From Bacteroidales bacterium (GTDB taxonomy: Bacteria > Bacteroidota > Bacteroidia > Bacteroidales > Muribaculaceae), in the NCBI GenBank assembly GCA_014800735.1, contig JAAVFP010000024.1:64536-106716 (forward strand): a stretch of 42,181 bases of DNA, given 5' to 3'. A model generated the notes under the pieces. It saw only the letters and a program-made list of their open reading frames with translations, was not told the origin of the DNA and did no database searches. Shown here piece by piece: positions 17,662 to 25,574 of this stretch. Numbering within the stretch: position 1 is the stretch's first letter; each line of letters begins with the position of its first letter. Made by a program: the position numbers and the translations under genes.

Positions 17662-17802
17662 CTATAGTTCTGTGGTTCTTTGGTCCAAAACTTAAGGCGC
17701 GATGGCAGTCTTATTAGACCAGAGAACCATAGAACAATAGGGAAGTAGGACTACAGATTTTTCAGTTCAACTATAGTTCTGTGGTTCTCTGGTCAAAAAC
17801 TT
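17662..17802. repeat. Triple repeat between convergent genes (two direct copies, one inverted)
   Basis: CTATAGTTCTGTGGTTCT begins near-identical copies at 17662-17693 and 17771-17802. Between them, 17717-17740 is the inverted form, with only two mismatches to the second copy over 24 bp. The inverted copy and second copy could form a long hairpin just past the stop of the leftward TPR-HTH gene, so this may serve as a terminator. Its origin is not recognised. The remaining bases of the 387-bp intergenic region hold only the REP-like repeat. Confidence 0.7.
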
Positions 17803-17805
17803 GGC

Positions 17806-19458
17806 TCAGGCCAGGAACCGCAGGTAGAGGTTGGCCCGGGCGGGACGGGCCTGGATGCGGGTGCGCAGGCGGCTGCGCTTGCTGTAGACCGTGGCCGGTG
17901 TAACATCCATCACCGCCGCACACACCTCCGTGGGTACTCCGAGCACCTGATATACCAGCACGGCCACATCGGCCTCCTTCGCTTCGGGATAGTCGCGGCG
18001 GAAGTCGGCTATAAGGCCGCCCAGCATCTGGTTGAGCGTCGCTTCCACGGATTGCAGATAGTCCGAACCTGGGGCAAACTCCCTGAGCGACTCGCGGAGG
18101 CGGGCGTAGATTTTCTGCTCGCGTTTCGACGCCGGTGCATCGGCCAGGTCGCGTGTCATTCGCTCGGCGGCGGCAAAGCGCTCTTTCAGCAGCTCGCGCA
18201 GCTGGCGGCGCATGTCCTCAATCTGCTGTGCGGAGCTTTCCTCCAGGGCATGATGCTCGCTTTCGCGCGTGCGCAGATTTTCCTCAAGCAATTTCAAAGC
18301 CGCCTGCCCGTTGCGGCGCTCGGCACGGCGACGGCGCACGTCGATCCACAGCGCTACTCCCAGTACCAGGGCCAGAATCACCACAGCGGCCAGGACCACA
18401 CGGTTGCGCTGCTCGCGGGCGGCGGCTGCAGCCTGCTGCTCCTTGTAGTAGCTGTCCACTATATTGGCAAACTCGCGGCCATAGAGGGTTTTGAAATCCT
18501 CATTCTGCTCGTTGAGCGCCTTTTCAAGTAATGGCACAAGCGCCTGAGTATCACCTTTCTTATATGCGAGCCGCAGTTTCAGGTAATGTTCATCAGGGAA
18601 ATACTTCGTGAGCGAATCCTGCATGACCATCGCTTCGTCAACACGGCCTAATTCCACCAACGAGCGGCCGTAGTTCATCCAATAACGGCGTTTACCATCC
18701 TTGTTCTTTTCGGATAATTTATACTTCCCGAAATATTCCACTGCACGGTTATGGTCATCAATGAAATTATAAATCTCTCCAAGGAAAAGGATACATTCAT
18801 TGTTTAGATAATTATCCCTTTCACGATCAGTGTGCTCATAGCACTCCAGTATAACAGGAATCGCTTCATCATATCTTAAAGCATTATTTAGACTACGGGC
18901 ATAATCATATAATATCCAGTTGACATAGCGGTCCGATTGAAGTGCCTGAAATATTTTATTTGACTTTTCTATATATGATACAGCACTTGACATATCATCA
19001 AGTTGATCGTAGCACTCGAATAATCCTCGGTAGATAAGTCCGAGCGAAACGGAATCGTTAGTCTTTATTGCCCACTCCTCGCCGTTAAGGTAATCAATGA
19101 TAGCGCGACTATACTCACCGGCTCCGTAGTGCTGGTTTGCCCGCACAAAGTAGGCACGGGTCAGTCGCTCTCGGTCGTCGTGCGTGCGGAAGTAGTCGAT
19201 TGCCTCGCTGATGGCCGAATCGTTTTTAGCCGTTAGTATGTCGCTGTAATATTCGCAGTCAGCTTTCGCCAGCTTGAGCCGTGCGGAAAATTCAGGATTT
19301 CGGCTCTTGTCATCGAGGCTGTCGAGCATTTCAAATGCCACATCGGGTTGGTCGTTCAGGATAGCTTCGGCACGATTCAAGGCATCCCATTCGGGTCCGC
19401 TTGGGCGGCACGAAGCAAGCAGGACGAGAAAGAAAGATATTAAGAAATAGCGGGTCAT
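17806..19458 (-). CDS. Membrane TPR protein with cytoplasmic coiled coil and C-terminal HTH
   Basis: A 550-aa protein combining an export signal with lipobox (LLASC, Cys17), TPR-like helical pairs (about 25-330; for example AYFVRANQHYGAGEYSRAII), one transmembrane helix (about 353-375, VVLAAVVILALVLGVALWI), a charged coiled coil (about 380-440) and a C-terminal helix-turn-helix resembling LuxR/GerE or sigma-4 folds (VPTEVCAAVMDVTPATVYSK). The layout suggests a periplasmic sensor linked through the membrane to a DNA-binding domain. Such proteins are common in Bacteroidales but poorly characterised. It diverges from a lipoprotein gene across 263 bp containing five TGCAAG boxes. The middle of the gene is AT-richer than its ends. 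Confidence 0.75.
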   Translation of the reverse strand: MTRYFLISFFLVLLASCRPSGPEWDALNRAEAILNDQPDVAFEMLDSLDDKSRNPEFSARLKLAKADCEYYSDILTAKNDSAISEAIDYFRTHDDRERLTRAYFVRANQHYGAGEYSRAIIDYLNGEEWAIKTNDSVSLGLIYRGLFECYDQLDDMSSAVSYIEKSNKIFQALQSDRYVNWILYDYARSLNNALRYDEAIPVILECYEHTDRERDNYLNNECILFLGEIYNFIDDHNRAVEYFGKYKLSEKNKDGKRRYWMNYGRSLVELGRVDEAMVMQDSLTKYFPDEHYLKLRLAYKKGDTQALVPLLEKALNEQNEDFKTLYGREFANIVDSYYKEQQAAAAAREQRNRVVLAAVVILALVLGVALWIDVRRRRAERRNGQAALKLLEENLRTRESEHHALEESSAQQIEDMRRQLRELLKERFAAAERMTRDLADAPASKREQKIYARLRESLREFAPGSDYLQSVEATLNQMLGGLIADFRRDYPEAKEADVAVLVYQVLGVPTEVCAAVMDVTPATVYSKRSRLRTRIQARPARANLYLRFLA

Positions 19459-19481
19459 TCCGGGTTATTTTTTCAGATTTT

Positions 19482-19512
19482 CAAAGGTACGCATTTTCTC
19501 CGACAACGCAAC
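19482..19512 (-). promoter_or_regulatory. Promoter of the TPR-HTH gene
   Basis: Read leftward, GTTG (19509-19512), a 19-bp spacer and TACCTTTG (19482-19489), 23 bp before the ATG at 19458. The -7 element is the same octamer as in the divergent lipoprotein promoter. Confidence 0.6.
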
Positions 19513-19548
19513 CATCCCCAGGCATTTAAACCCGCACAAAAATTCCAT

Positions 19549-19699
19549 TGCAAGATTGTGCAGAAAATTATTTGGATGTAATATGCATAAATACAGAATG
19601 TTAACCACGCGCTTGCAAGGCCCGATGCAAGATGCCTGCAAGTTTAGATTCAAGCTCCCGGCTATTGCTTCCGCCACCCCTGCACACTACCTTTGCAAG
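19549..19699. promoter_or_regulatory. TGCAAG box cluster (candidate operator)
   Basis: TGCAAG occurs five times in the same orientation between the divergent genes: 19549, 19614, 19626, 19637 and 19694. The three central copies are 12 and 11 bp apart, about one helical turn. The one at 19614 is half of the palindrome CTTGCAAG (19612-19619), and the last overlaps the lipoprotein -7 element. The arrangement suits cooperative binding by a regulator, plausibly the adjacent HTH protein. Function is inferred. Confidence 0.45.
19664..19695 (+). promoter_or_regulatory. Promoter of the lipoprotein gene
   Basis: ATTG (19664-19667), a 20-bp spacer and TACCTTTG (19688-19695). The predicted start is near 19701, about 21 nt before the ATG at 19722. 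Confidence 0.6.
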
Positions 19700-19721
19700 C
19701 ACAAACCCTAAAAACCATCAA

Positions 19722-20561
19722 ATGAAAACCAAACGAATTTTACTCTTTATCCTACCTTTACTGATGGTCTCGGCGTGGGGCTGTCACAGCAATGACGACG
19801 AGCCTACAGCTCCGCCCGAGCTCTATCTGCTCGAAGGCGATTCGATAGCTCTGTGTCATATCTCGGAATCATTTAATACCACATCGGCGAACTATCCGCA
19901 TCCGTGGTCGATGGCGGACCGTGGTTCATGGAAAGGGTCGATTGAACTTGACACAATTATTGACCCTGAAACCGAGGAAGCTGCGCTGACCGTTGGTGCC
20001 TTGACACTCTATATTCCTGAGCCGTCTAATCCAATGACAAGTTGGCTTTGCCGTCTTACTAATGTAAGGGATTTCAAGCTATATGCTTGTTCAGGAGCTA
20101 CTTTTGTTCCTGAGCTACTTCCTACGGGTTGTGACTCGATTCTTGTTGATAAAATCAATCCCGATGAGGATGGCTATATCAACGTTACCTATCAAAATTG
20201 GGATATAGCTCGCGAGATGGACCGCCTTAATTGGGCATTCTCGAAGGTTGTGGTGCATGGTTTGGACATAACGACTATAAACTACGCGTGTTACCTTGAT
20301 GCAATAATTGATTTGTCGGGTAACCAGTTGGAGGGCTGCGTGGATGCCAGTTTTGGACGTTTAGCCCATCGTGCAAATCTGAGTCACAATAATTATACGT
20401 GGATGATGTCAGATTGGGCGTATTGGGATAGTGATTTTGTCAATGTTCCCGACCTGCAGTATAATGATATACCTATCCCTCAGGAAATCCTTGACACCGA
20501 CTTTTGGCGTGAGAACCATGAGCGGTTCATAGGAAATCCGGGCTACCAGGCTCCGAAATGA
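19722..20561 (+). CDS. Hypothetical lipoprotein with LRR-like C-terminal half
   Basis: A 279-aa exported lipoprotein of unknown function. The start at 19722 (MKTKRILLFILPLLMVSAWGC) gives a signal peptide ending in the lipobox SAWGC. An ATG 90 bp upstream is rejected because its extra residues precede the signal peptide and overlap the promoter. The C-terminal half has leucine-rich-repeat-like strands (LDAIIDLSGNQLEGC, RANLSHNNYTWMM, VPDLQYNDIPIPQEIL). It is AT-richer than the core genes. It is divergent from the TPR-HTH gene and probably co-regulated with it. It is followed by a strong hairpin at the edge of repeat copy 2. Confidence 0.7.
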   Translation: MKTKRILLFILPLLMVSAWGCHSNDDEPTAPPELYLLEGDSIALCHISESFNTTSANYPHPWSMADRGSWKGSIELDTIIDPETEEAALTVGALTLYIPEPSNPMTSWLCRLTNVRDFKLYACSGATFVPELLPTGCDSILVDKINPDEDGYINVTYQNWDIAREMDRLNWAFSKVVVHGLDITTINYACYLDAIIDLSGNQLEGCVDASFGRLAHRANLSHNNYTWMMSDWAYWDSDFVNVPDLQYNDIPIPQEILDTDFWRENHERFIGNPGYQAPK

Positions 20562-20593
20562 TATTTTGAGTACTGACGAGATGTTGTTACCCA

Positions 20594-20632
20594 CCCCACA
20601 CGCAGCGCTTTTGGGCGCTACGTGTGGGGTTT
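20594..20632 (+). terminator. Terminator-like hairpin after the lipoprotein gene
   Basis: CCCCACACG (20594-20602) pairs with CGTGTGGGG (20621-20629). AGCGC (20604-20608) pairs with GCGCT (20615-20619) inside it. TTTCTT follows. This is a more regular version of the hairpin in repeat copy 1. Confidence 0.6.
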
Positions 20633-20746
20633 CTTGCTACGGCGCGGCTCCGCCGCTTTTTTGTGTGTATTTGTAGGGACGTACCTTTGGTACGTGTGCT
20701 TGAAAATCAGCGTGTTATCGTCTACGTGCCAAAGGCACGTCCCTAC
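20594..20746 (+). repeat. REP/BIME-like repeat, copy 2
   Basis: A second copy of the 17456-17609 unit, in direct orientation. It differs at only about ten positions over the last 125 bp. Two of the differences compensate: ACGTACC (20679-20685) and GGTACGT (20689-20695) replace ACGTGCC and GGCACGT, so the local hairpin stays perfectly paired. The terminal CTAC supplies the stop codon of the convergent GH25 gene (TAG, complement of 20743-20745). Confidence 0.8.
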
Positions 20747-21483
20747 AGGCCGCGTTGGCGGAGGTAGCCGGTCCAGTCGGAGCGGTTGCCGTTGAAGGTG
20801 TTGAGGTCCACGGCTCCGCGCACTCCGGGGATGCGGGCGGTGTGGCTGTGCTGCCAGAAGAGCCAGTCGGTGCGGGCCAGTGGCGGGTTGGTGAACGAGC
20901 ATATCCACAGGCCGGGCATATCGTCGGGGGGGAATACGGTTCGGAAAAAGCGCGAGTGGCCCTTTTTGTTGGTGTAGACGATGGGTTCGTAGCCGGCGGC
21001 CCGCATCAGGGCGAGCATGGCCTGGAGGCGTTCGATGATAAGGGCTGTGGGCACCTGGGCGGAGTTGCCGTACTCCTCGATGTCGATGGCCGGGGGGAGC
21101 TCGCAGGGGTAGTTGGCGAGGATGTCGATGAAGTTGTCGGCCTGGCTTCGGCCGTCGCGGTCGAAGCGGAAGAAGTGGTAGGCTCCGGCGGGGAGGCCTG
21201 TGCGGCGCGTTTCGGTGTAGTTGCGCTCGAATTCTTTGTCGCGGAAGCGGTTGCCCTCGCTGGCCTTGAGGTAGACGAAATCCAGCACGGTAGCGAGCGA
21301 GTCGAAGTCGGGGGTGCCGTTGTGGGCCGAGAGGTCGGCGCCGATGATGGGGAAGAGTTCGCGGTCGAGGTCCACGGATGTTTCGCCGCCGCGGAGCACG
21401 CGCCATGCGCCGAAGCCGATGATGGCAGCGGCAGCGAGGGCGATGATGGCGATGGCGGTGAAGCGTGCGTGGCGGTCGGTCAT
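20743..21483 (-). CDS. GH25-family muramidase, membrane anchored
   Basis: A 246-aa glycoside hydrolase family 25 (Chalaropsis-type lysozyme) protein predicted to cut the MurNAc-GlcNAc bond of peptidoglycan. Residues of about 7-30 are a single hydrophobic segment (TAIAIIALAAAAIIGFGAW), a signal anchor. The catalytic barrel begins at GADLSAHNG, followed by YLKASEG, YHFFRF and the acidic strand PPAIDIEEYG with the D-x-E pair, then YTNKKG and FWQHS near the end. It lies eight bases after folA and is probably the last gene of that operon. Its stop codon is formed by the outermost base pairs of a REP-like repeat. Confidence 0.88.
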   Translation of the reverse strand: MTDRHARFTAIAIIALAAAAIIGFGAWRVLRGGETSVDLDRELFPIIGADLSAHNGTPDFDSLATVLDFVYLKASEGNRFRDKEFERNYTETRRTGLPAGAYHFFRFDRDGRSQADNFIDILANYPCELPPAIDIEEYGNSAQVPTALIIERLQAMLALMRAAGYEPIVYTNKKGHSRFFRTVFPPDDMPGLWICSFTNPPLARTDWLFWQHSHTARIPGVRGAVDLNTFNGNRSDWTGYLRQRGL

Positions 21484-21491
21484 CGGCGGGT

Positions 21492-21977
21492 TTATTTCAG
21501 CTTGGTGAGGGTGTGGACCACGGCCAGGGGCTCCTGTGAGATGAACTGCTCGTCGGTGAGCTCGTAGAGGTCGGGGTCGAAGTCGGGGAAGAAGGTGTCG
21601 GCGCCGGGGGTGGAGGCATCGATGAGGGTGAGATGGAGCACGTCGGCCAGGGGGAGTGCCTGGCGGTAGATTTCGGCGCCGCCGATGATGTAGGGCTCGC
21701 CCACGGGGTTGGTGGCGGCCAGGGCCAGGGCCTCGGGGAGCGAGTGGGCAACTTCGGCTCCGGGGGCGCTGTAGGCCTTGTTGCGGGTGACGACGATGTT
21801 GCGGCGGCCTGGCAGGGCGCCCTTGGGGAGCGATTCGAAGGTGCGGCGGCCCATGATGATGGTGTTGCCCATGGTGCGGGCTTTGAATTGCTTGAGGTCG
21901 GCGCTGATGTGATAGAGCAGGTCGCCTTTGCGGCCGATGGCGCCGTCGCGGTCGATGGCTACGATAAGGTGGAGCAT
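21492..21977 (-). CDS. folA: Dihydrofolate reductase
   Basis: A 161-aa enzyme reducing dihydrofolate to tetrahydrofolate with NADPH. Diagnostic segments are LIVAIDRDGAIGRKGDL at the start, the active-site acid D27 in SADLKQFK, the NADPH-binding TIIMGRRTFESLP, RRNIVVTRN and YIIGGAEIYRQAL. A C-terminal FFPDFDPDLYEL strand completes the fold. It follows thyA by 13 bases, the usual pairing, because thymidylate synthase produces the dihydrofolate this enzyme recycles. Confidence 0.97.
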   Translation of the reverse strand: MLHLIVAIDRDGAIGRKGDLLYHISADLKQFKARTMGNTIIMGRRTFESLPKGALPGRRNIVVTRNKAYSAPGAEVAHSLPEALALAATNPVGEPYIIGGAEIYRQALPLADVLHLTLIDASTPGADTFFPDFDPDLYELTDEQFISQEPLAVVHTLTKLK

Positions 21978-21990
21978 AGTGAGGGTGGGG

Positions 21991-22785
21991 TTATACGGAT
22001 ACTTCGGCTTTGATGTGGGGATGGGGGTTGTAGTCCTCCAGGGTGAAGTCCTCGTACTTGAAATCGAAAATATTCTTCACGTCGGGGTTGATGCGCATGC
22101 GTGGCAGTGGGCGAGGCTGGCGGGTGAGCTGCAGGCGGGCCTGGTCGAGGTGGTTGAGGTAGAGGTGTGTGTCGCCGGTGGTGTGGATGAAGTCGCCGGC
22201 CTTGAGCCCGGTGACCTGCGCCATCATCATCAGCAGCAGTGCATAGGAGGCGATGTTGAAGGGCACGCCCAGGAAGCAGTCGGCGCTGCGCTGGTAGAGC
22301 TGCAGGCTGAGGCGGCCGTCGGCCACGTAGAACTGGAAGAAGGCGTGGCAGGGAGGGAGGTTCATGTTGGGGAGGTCGGCCACGTTCCAAGCGCTGACGA
22401 TGATTCGGCGCGAGTCGGGGTTATGCTTGATTGTTTCGACTGCTTCGGAAATCTGGTCGATGAATCCGCCGTTGTAGTCGGGCCATGAGCGCCACTGGTA
22501 GCCGTAGATGTGGCCGAGGTCGCCGTTGGCGTCGGCCCACTCGTTCCAGATTCGCACGCCGTTGTCCTGGAGGTACTTCACGTTGGTGTCGCCGCGGAGG
22601 AACCACAGCAGCTCGTGGATGATTGATTTGAGGTGAACTTTCTTGGTGGTGATCAGAGGGAATCCCTCCTCGAGGTTGAAGCGCATCTGGTGGCCGAACA
22701 CTGAGCGTGTGCCTGTGCCGGTGCGGTCGGATTTGTCGGTGCCGTTGTCCAGAATGTGCTGCAACAGTTGTAGGTATTGTTTCAT
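21991..22785 (-). CDS. thyA: Thymidylate synthase
   Basis: A 264-aa enzyme methylating dUMP to dTMP with methylene-tetrahydrofolate. Signatures include [19 protein letters not shown], the catalytic C146 in [28 protein letters not shown] and [10 protein letters not shown]. The length matches the E. coli enzyme. Its ATG overlaps the stop of the upstream membrane iron-sulfur gene (ATGA, 22782-22785), indicating one transcript. Confidence 0.98.
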   Translation of the reverse strand: MKQYLQLLQHILDNGTDKSDRTGTGTRSVFGHQMRFNLEEGFPLITTKKVHLKSIIHELLWFLRGDTNVKYLQDNGVRIWNEWADANGDLGHIYGYQWRSWPDYNGGFIDQISEAVETIKHNPDSRRIIVSAWNVADLPNMNLPPCHAFFQFYVADGRLSLQLYQRSADCFLGVPFNIASYALLLMMMAQVTGLKAGDFIHTTGDTHLYLNHLDQARLQLTRQPRPLPRMRINPDVKNIFDFKYEDFTLEDYNPHPHIKAEVSV

Positions 22786-23621
22786 TCGGATGCTTGTTTT
22801 TCAATGTTTTGGGTCATGCCGGCGCCCACGGTCGGCTGCATCATGGGCATGTCCAGGCGGTAGCGGCCTGACTTGTAGTTCATGGCTCCCGAGGGGCAGG
22901 CGGCGGTGCAGTTGAAGCACACCACGCAGCGCGAGCGGTCGATGGTTTTTTCGGGCAATTTGATGCACTGGGCCTTGCACACGCGCTCGCACTCGCCGCA
23001 GTTGATGCAGCGGTCGGGGTCGATTTCCATGTGGAACACAGCGCGGCGCGAGCCGATGCCGAGCACGGTGCCGATGGGGCACACGGTGTTGCAGATGATG
23101 CGCCCGCGCTTCCAGGCGAACGCCACCACGAGCAGAGCCGTCACCACGGCCACGGCCATGGACGAGAGCGTGTAGGCCATCGGGGCATAGGCCACGCCGA
23201 GCGGGCGGGCTACGAATTCCTCGACCATGCGGGAGTAAGCCGAATAGGGGTCGAGGAGGGTGGGCAGCAGCGAGCCGCCGGCAAGAATCAGGGCTATGGC
23301 GGTGGCCAGGAAGATGAAGCGCGTGCGCTCCGAGGGCACGCAGAAGCGAAAGTTGGCCCTGCGGCGGCGCACCAGGCGCGAGGCCGCCCCGATGCAGTCC
23401 ATGAGCGTGCCCATGGGGCACACCGAGGAGCAGTAGATGCGGCCATACACGAGCGTGACGGCCGCCCAGAAAATGAGGCAAACCGCCGCGCCCGAAATCA
23501 GGGCAGTGAGAATCTGCATGCGCACGAACACACTCTGGTAGCCGGCGATGAGTGCCCAGGTGGGCACGGCCATGGCCAGCAGCGAGATGACGATGCGCAG
23601 AATTCGGAAAGTGCGGTACAT
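22782..23621 (-). CDS. Membrane 4Fe-4S ferredoxin-like protein (NapH/NosR-like)
   Basis: A 279-aa polytopic membrane protein with four cysteine clusters. Two follow transmembrane helices in the CxxxCP form of NapH/NosR/RdxA-type proteins ([23 protein letters not shown]). Two are bacterial ferredoxin motifs ([15 protein letters not shown] and [14 protein letters not shown]). About four transmembrane segments are visible, starting with [18 protein letters not shown]. It probably passes electrons across or along the inner membrane; partner and substrate are unknown. It is the first gene of the thyA-folA-GH25 operon, an association with no obvious biochemical logic. Confidence 0.85.
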   Translation of the reverse strand: MYRTFRILRIVISLLAMAVPTWALIAGYQSVFVRMQILTALISGAAVCLIFWAAVTLVYGRIYCSSVCPMGTLMDCIGAASRLVRRRRANFRFCVPSERTRFIFLATAIALILAGGSLLPTLLDPYSAYSRMVEEFVARPLGVAYAPMAYTLSSMAVAVVTALLVVAFAWKRGRIICNTVCPIGTVLGIGSRRAVFHMEIDPDRCINCGECERVCKAQCIKLPEKTIDRSRCVVCFNCTAACPSGAMNYKSGRYRLDMPMMQPTVGAGMTQNIEKQASE

Positions 23622-23628
23622 ACTATTG

Positions 23629-23660
23629 CAAAAGTACGCATTTCCTGCGACATGTGAAAA
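23629..23660 (-). promoter_or_regulatory. Promoter of the ferredoxin-thyA-folA-GH25 operon
   Basis: Read leftward, TTTT (23657-23660), a 20-bp spacer and TACTTTTG (23629-23636). The -7 element ends only seven bases before the ATG at 23621, so the predicted transcript would have almost no leader. Confidence 0.5.
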
Positions 23661-23692
23661 AATATTTGACCCGCATTGCGCGGGCCAAAGTG

Positions 23693-24661
23693 TTATTTGT
23701 TATACGCCAGGCCCACGTTGTCCACCCACATCGTCATGCCCAGGGTGCCGGTGTAGGGTTCGCCGCTGCCGCTGGAGAACATGATGATCATGTGGGTCGG
23801 GGTGGCGTCCGGGCTGTCCCAGCCCACTTCCTTGACGGGCACCATTTTGCCGTGCGAGTTGCGGGCGTAGTAGCTCTTGGCCTCGGGGATGAGGCCCATG
23901 TTCTTTTTGTAGTAGGGCTCGTGAGTGATGTCGCCGTAGTTCACTTTCAGCCGGTGCTTACATTCCCAGCCGTTGGTGGCCTTGCCGATGAGTTCGCGGC
24001 CGGTGCCCACGCGCTTGGCGTAGAGGTTGCCGTCTTTGTCCTCCCAGCGGCGCTGGAGCAGGATGAACACCTCGGCCTTGTCGCAGCCGGGAGTCTCGCG
24101 CTTTTTGCCGAAGCCGCTGGAATAGGTGATGCAGCTGTGGGCGGGGATGTCGAGCTTGTAGTCGTAGACGAGCGCATCCGGGTGCTTGGTGAAGGGCACT
24201 CCCATCTCCATTTTGGCGTAGGGGTCGGAGGTGGATTTCACCGGTTCGAGCATCTGGCCCAGGAAGAGGGTGCCGGCCACCACCACCTTGATGTTGACAA
24301 TGCCCAGGGCCTTGCAGCTGTCCATGGTGGTGGTGAGCTTGGCGCACTTGCCGTTGGCGCTGTGCTCGTCAGGGAACACGGCGTTGCTCACCTTGGTCAC
24401 CCCGGCCACCTTGGCCATTACGTTGGATGAGCTCCAGGGCGAGCCTCCGGCGTTGGTGTAAGGCTCATCGCCCACGATGGTTTTGGAGGGGCCCACGGCA
24501 TAGCAGTGCTTCTGCTTGCCGCCGATGATGCGCGATTCCTTGATTTCGCGTGTCACCCAGTTATTGAAATCCCCGTAGGGAAGCAGTTCTATAGTCTGGC
24601 CGAAAACAGAAACCGAGGAGAAAGCCAGCAGTAAAGTGATGAATATTTTCGATATTTTCAT
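23693..24661 (-). CDS. Exported PCMD-domain protein
   Basis: A 322-aa exported protein with a signal peptide (MKISKIFITLLLAFSSVSVFGQ). The remainder resembles the Bacteroidales PCMD domain (putative carbohydrate metabolism domain): an early DFNNW segment, GGSPWSSSNVMAKV, GTLFLGQM, and a final beta strand with MWVDNVGLAYNK. The domain forms a beta-sandwich in known members; its ligand is unknown. The gene stands alone, divergent from the glycerophosphodiesterase across 136 bp in which I find no clear consensus promoter. Confidence 0.7.
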   Translation of the reverse strand: MKISKIFITLLLAFSSVSVFGQTIELLPYGDFNNWVTREIKESRIIGGKQKHCYAVGPSKTIVGDEPYTNAGGSPWSSSNVMAKVAGVTKVSNAVFPDEHSANGKCAKLTTTMDSCKALGIVNIKVVVAGTLFLGQMLEPVKSTSDPYAKMEMGVPFTKHPDALVYDYKLDIPAHSCITYSSGFGKKRETPGCDKAEVFILLQRRWEDKDGNLYAKRVGTGRELIGKATNGWECKHRLKVNYGDITHEPYYKKNMGLIPEAKSYYARNSHGKMVPVKEVGWDSPDATPTHMIIMFSSGSGEPYTGTLGMTMWVDNVGLAYNK

Positions 24662-24797
24662 AAGATTTACTAACTTAGTAGCGGATTTGTAAAATAGTGA
24701 AACTATATTACTAACGCTATTGCAAGCCGCAAGGTTCTAAGAACCCGAATTTGAAGCGATATTAACCATTTTATAAGTAACAATTACCATTTTCTCT

Positions 24798-25574
24798 ATG
24801 AAACAACAAATTCTTATCGCCACCCTGGCGGCGGCAGCGCTCACATGCGGCGCCCGCACCCTGCTGGTGGGCCACCGCGGCTCCAACATAGGTGTGGAGA
24901 ACACGGAGGAGGCATTTACCAACGGCGGCCTGCGCGGCTACGATTTCCTGGAGTGCGACGTGCGCGTCAGCTCCGATGGCAAGTTCGTGATTTGCCATGA
25001 CACGGACAACAAGCGGCTGGGCGGCTCCCACGAGGTGGCCGAAACAACCCTGGCCGAACTGAAAGCCGACACTCTGCGCCAGAAGCGCCACGGCGAGGAC
25101 TACACCGGCATCATCTGCACCCTGGAGGAGTATCTGGACATCTGCCGCCAGTACAATGCCAAGCCCATCATCGAGCTCAAGTGGAGCACGGGCATCAACT
25201 CCAACGACTTCTCCAACATCCCCGCGCTCATCGACACAATCACGAAGTGCGGGTTTATCGACAACTGCGTAGTAATGACCTCCATGCGCCCCTGTCTGCA
25301 GTACATCCGCACCAACTGGCCGGCCGTGGAGCTGCAGTTTCTGGGCGGCAAGAACTGGCGCAACGCCTTCAACTGGTGCGACAGCCTGCGCATCGATGCC
25401 GATATTGCTCACGATTATCTCACCGCCGAGGCCGTTGACTCGCTCCACCGCGTGGGCCTGAAGGTGAACTGCTGGACCGTGGACAATCTGGACCGCGCCA
25501 AGGAACTCCAGGACATGGGTGTGGACATCATCACCACCAATGCCATCCTGCAGGGCCAGCTGCCGGAGAAGTAA
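24798..25574 (+). CDS. Exported glycerophosphodiester phosphodiesterase
   Basis: A 258-aa GDPD-family enzyme predicted to hydrolyse glycerophosphodiesters to glycerol-3-phosphate and an alcohol. It has an N-terminal signal sequence (MKQQILIATLAAAALTCG), so it probably acts in the periplasm. Catalytic motifs are VGHRGSN (H26), ENT (E34), ECDVRVSSDGKFVICHD with the metal and acid-base residues, and PIIELKW. The barrel ends with VNCWTVDN and GVDIITTN. Its TAA directly abuts the TGA of the convergent msrAB gene, leaving no intergenic base. Confidence 0.93.
   Translation: MKQQILIATLAAAALTCGARTLLVGHRGSNIGVENTEEAFTNGGLRGYDFLECDVRVSSDGKFVICHDTDNKRLGGSHEVAETTLAELKADTLRQKRHGEDYTGIICTLEEYLDICRQYNAKPIIELKWSTGINSNDFSNIPALIDTITKCGFIDNCVVMTSMRPCLQYIRTNWPAVELQFLGGKNWRNAFNWCDSLRIDADIAHDYLTAEAVDSLHRVGLKVNCWTVDNLDRAKELQDMGVDIITTNAILQGQLPEK

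Noticed and set aside
24733-24745. Short palindrome GGTTCTAAGAACC between the PCMD and glycerophosphodiesterase genes
   Set aside because: It is short, isolated and not clearly positioned relative to any promoter match, so it could be chance.
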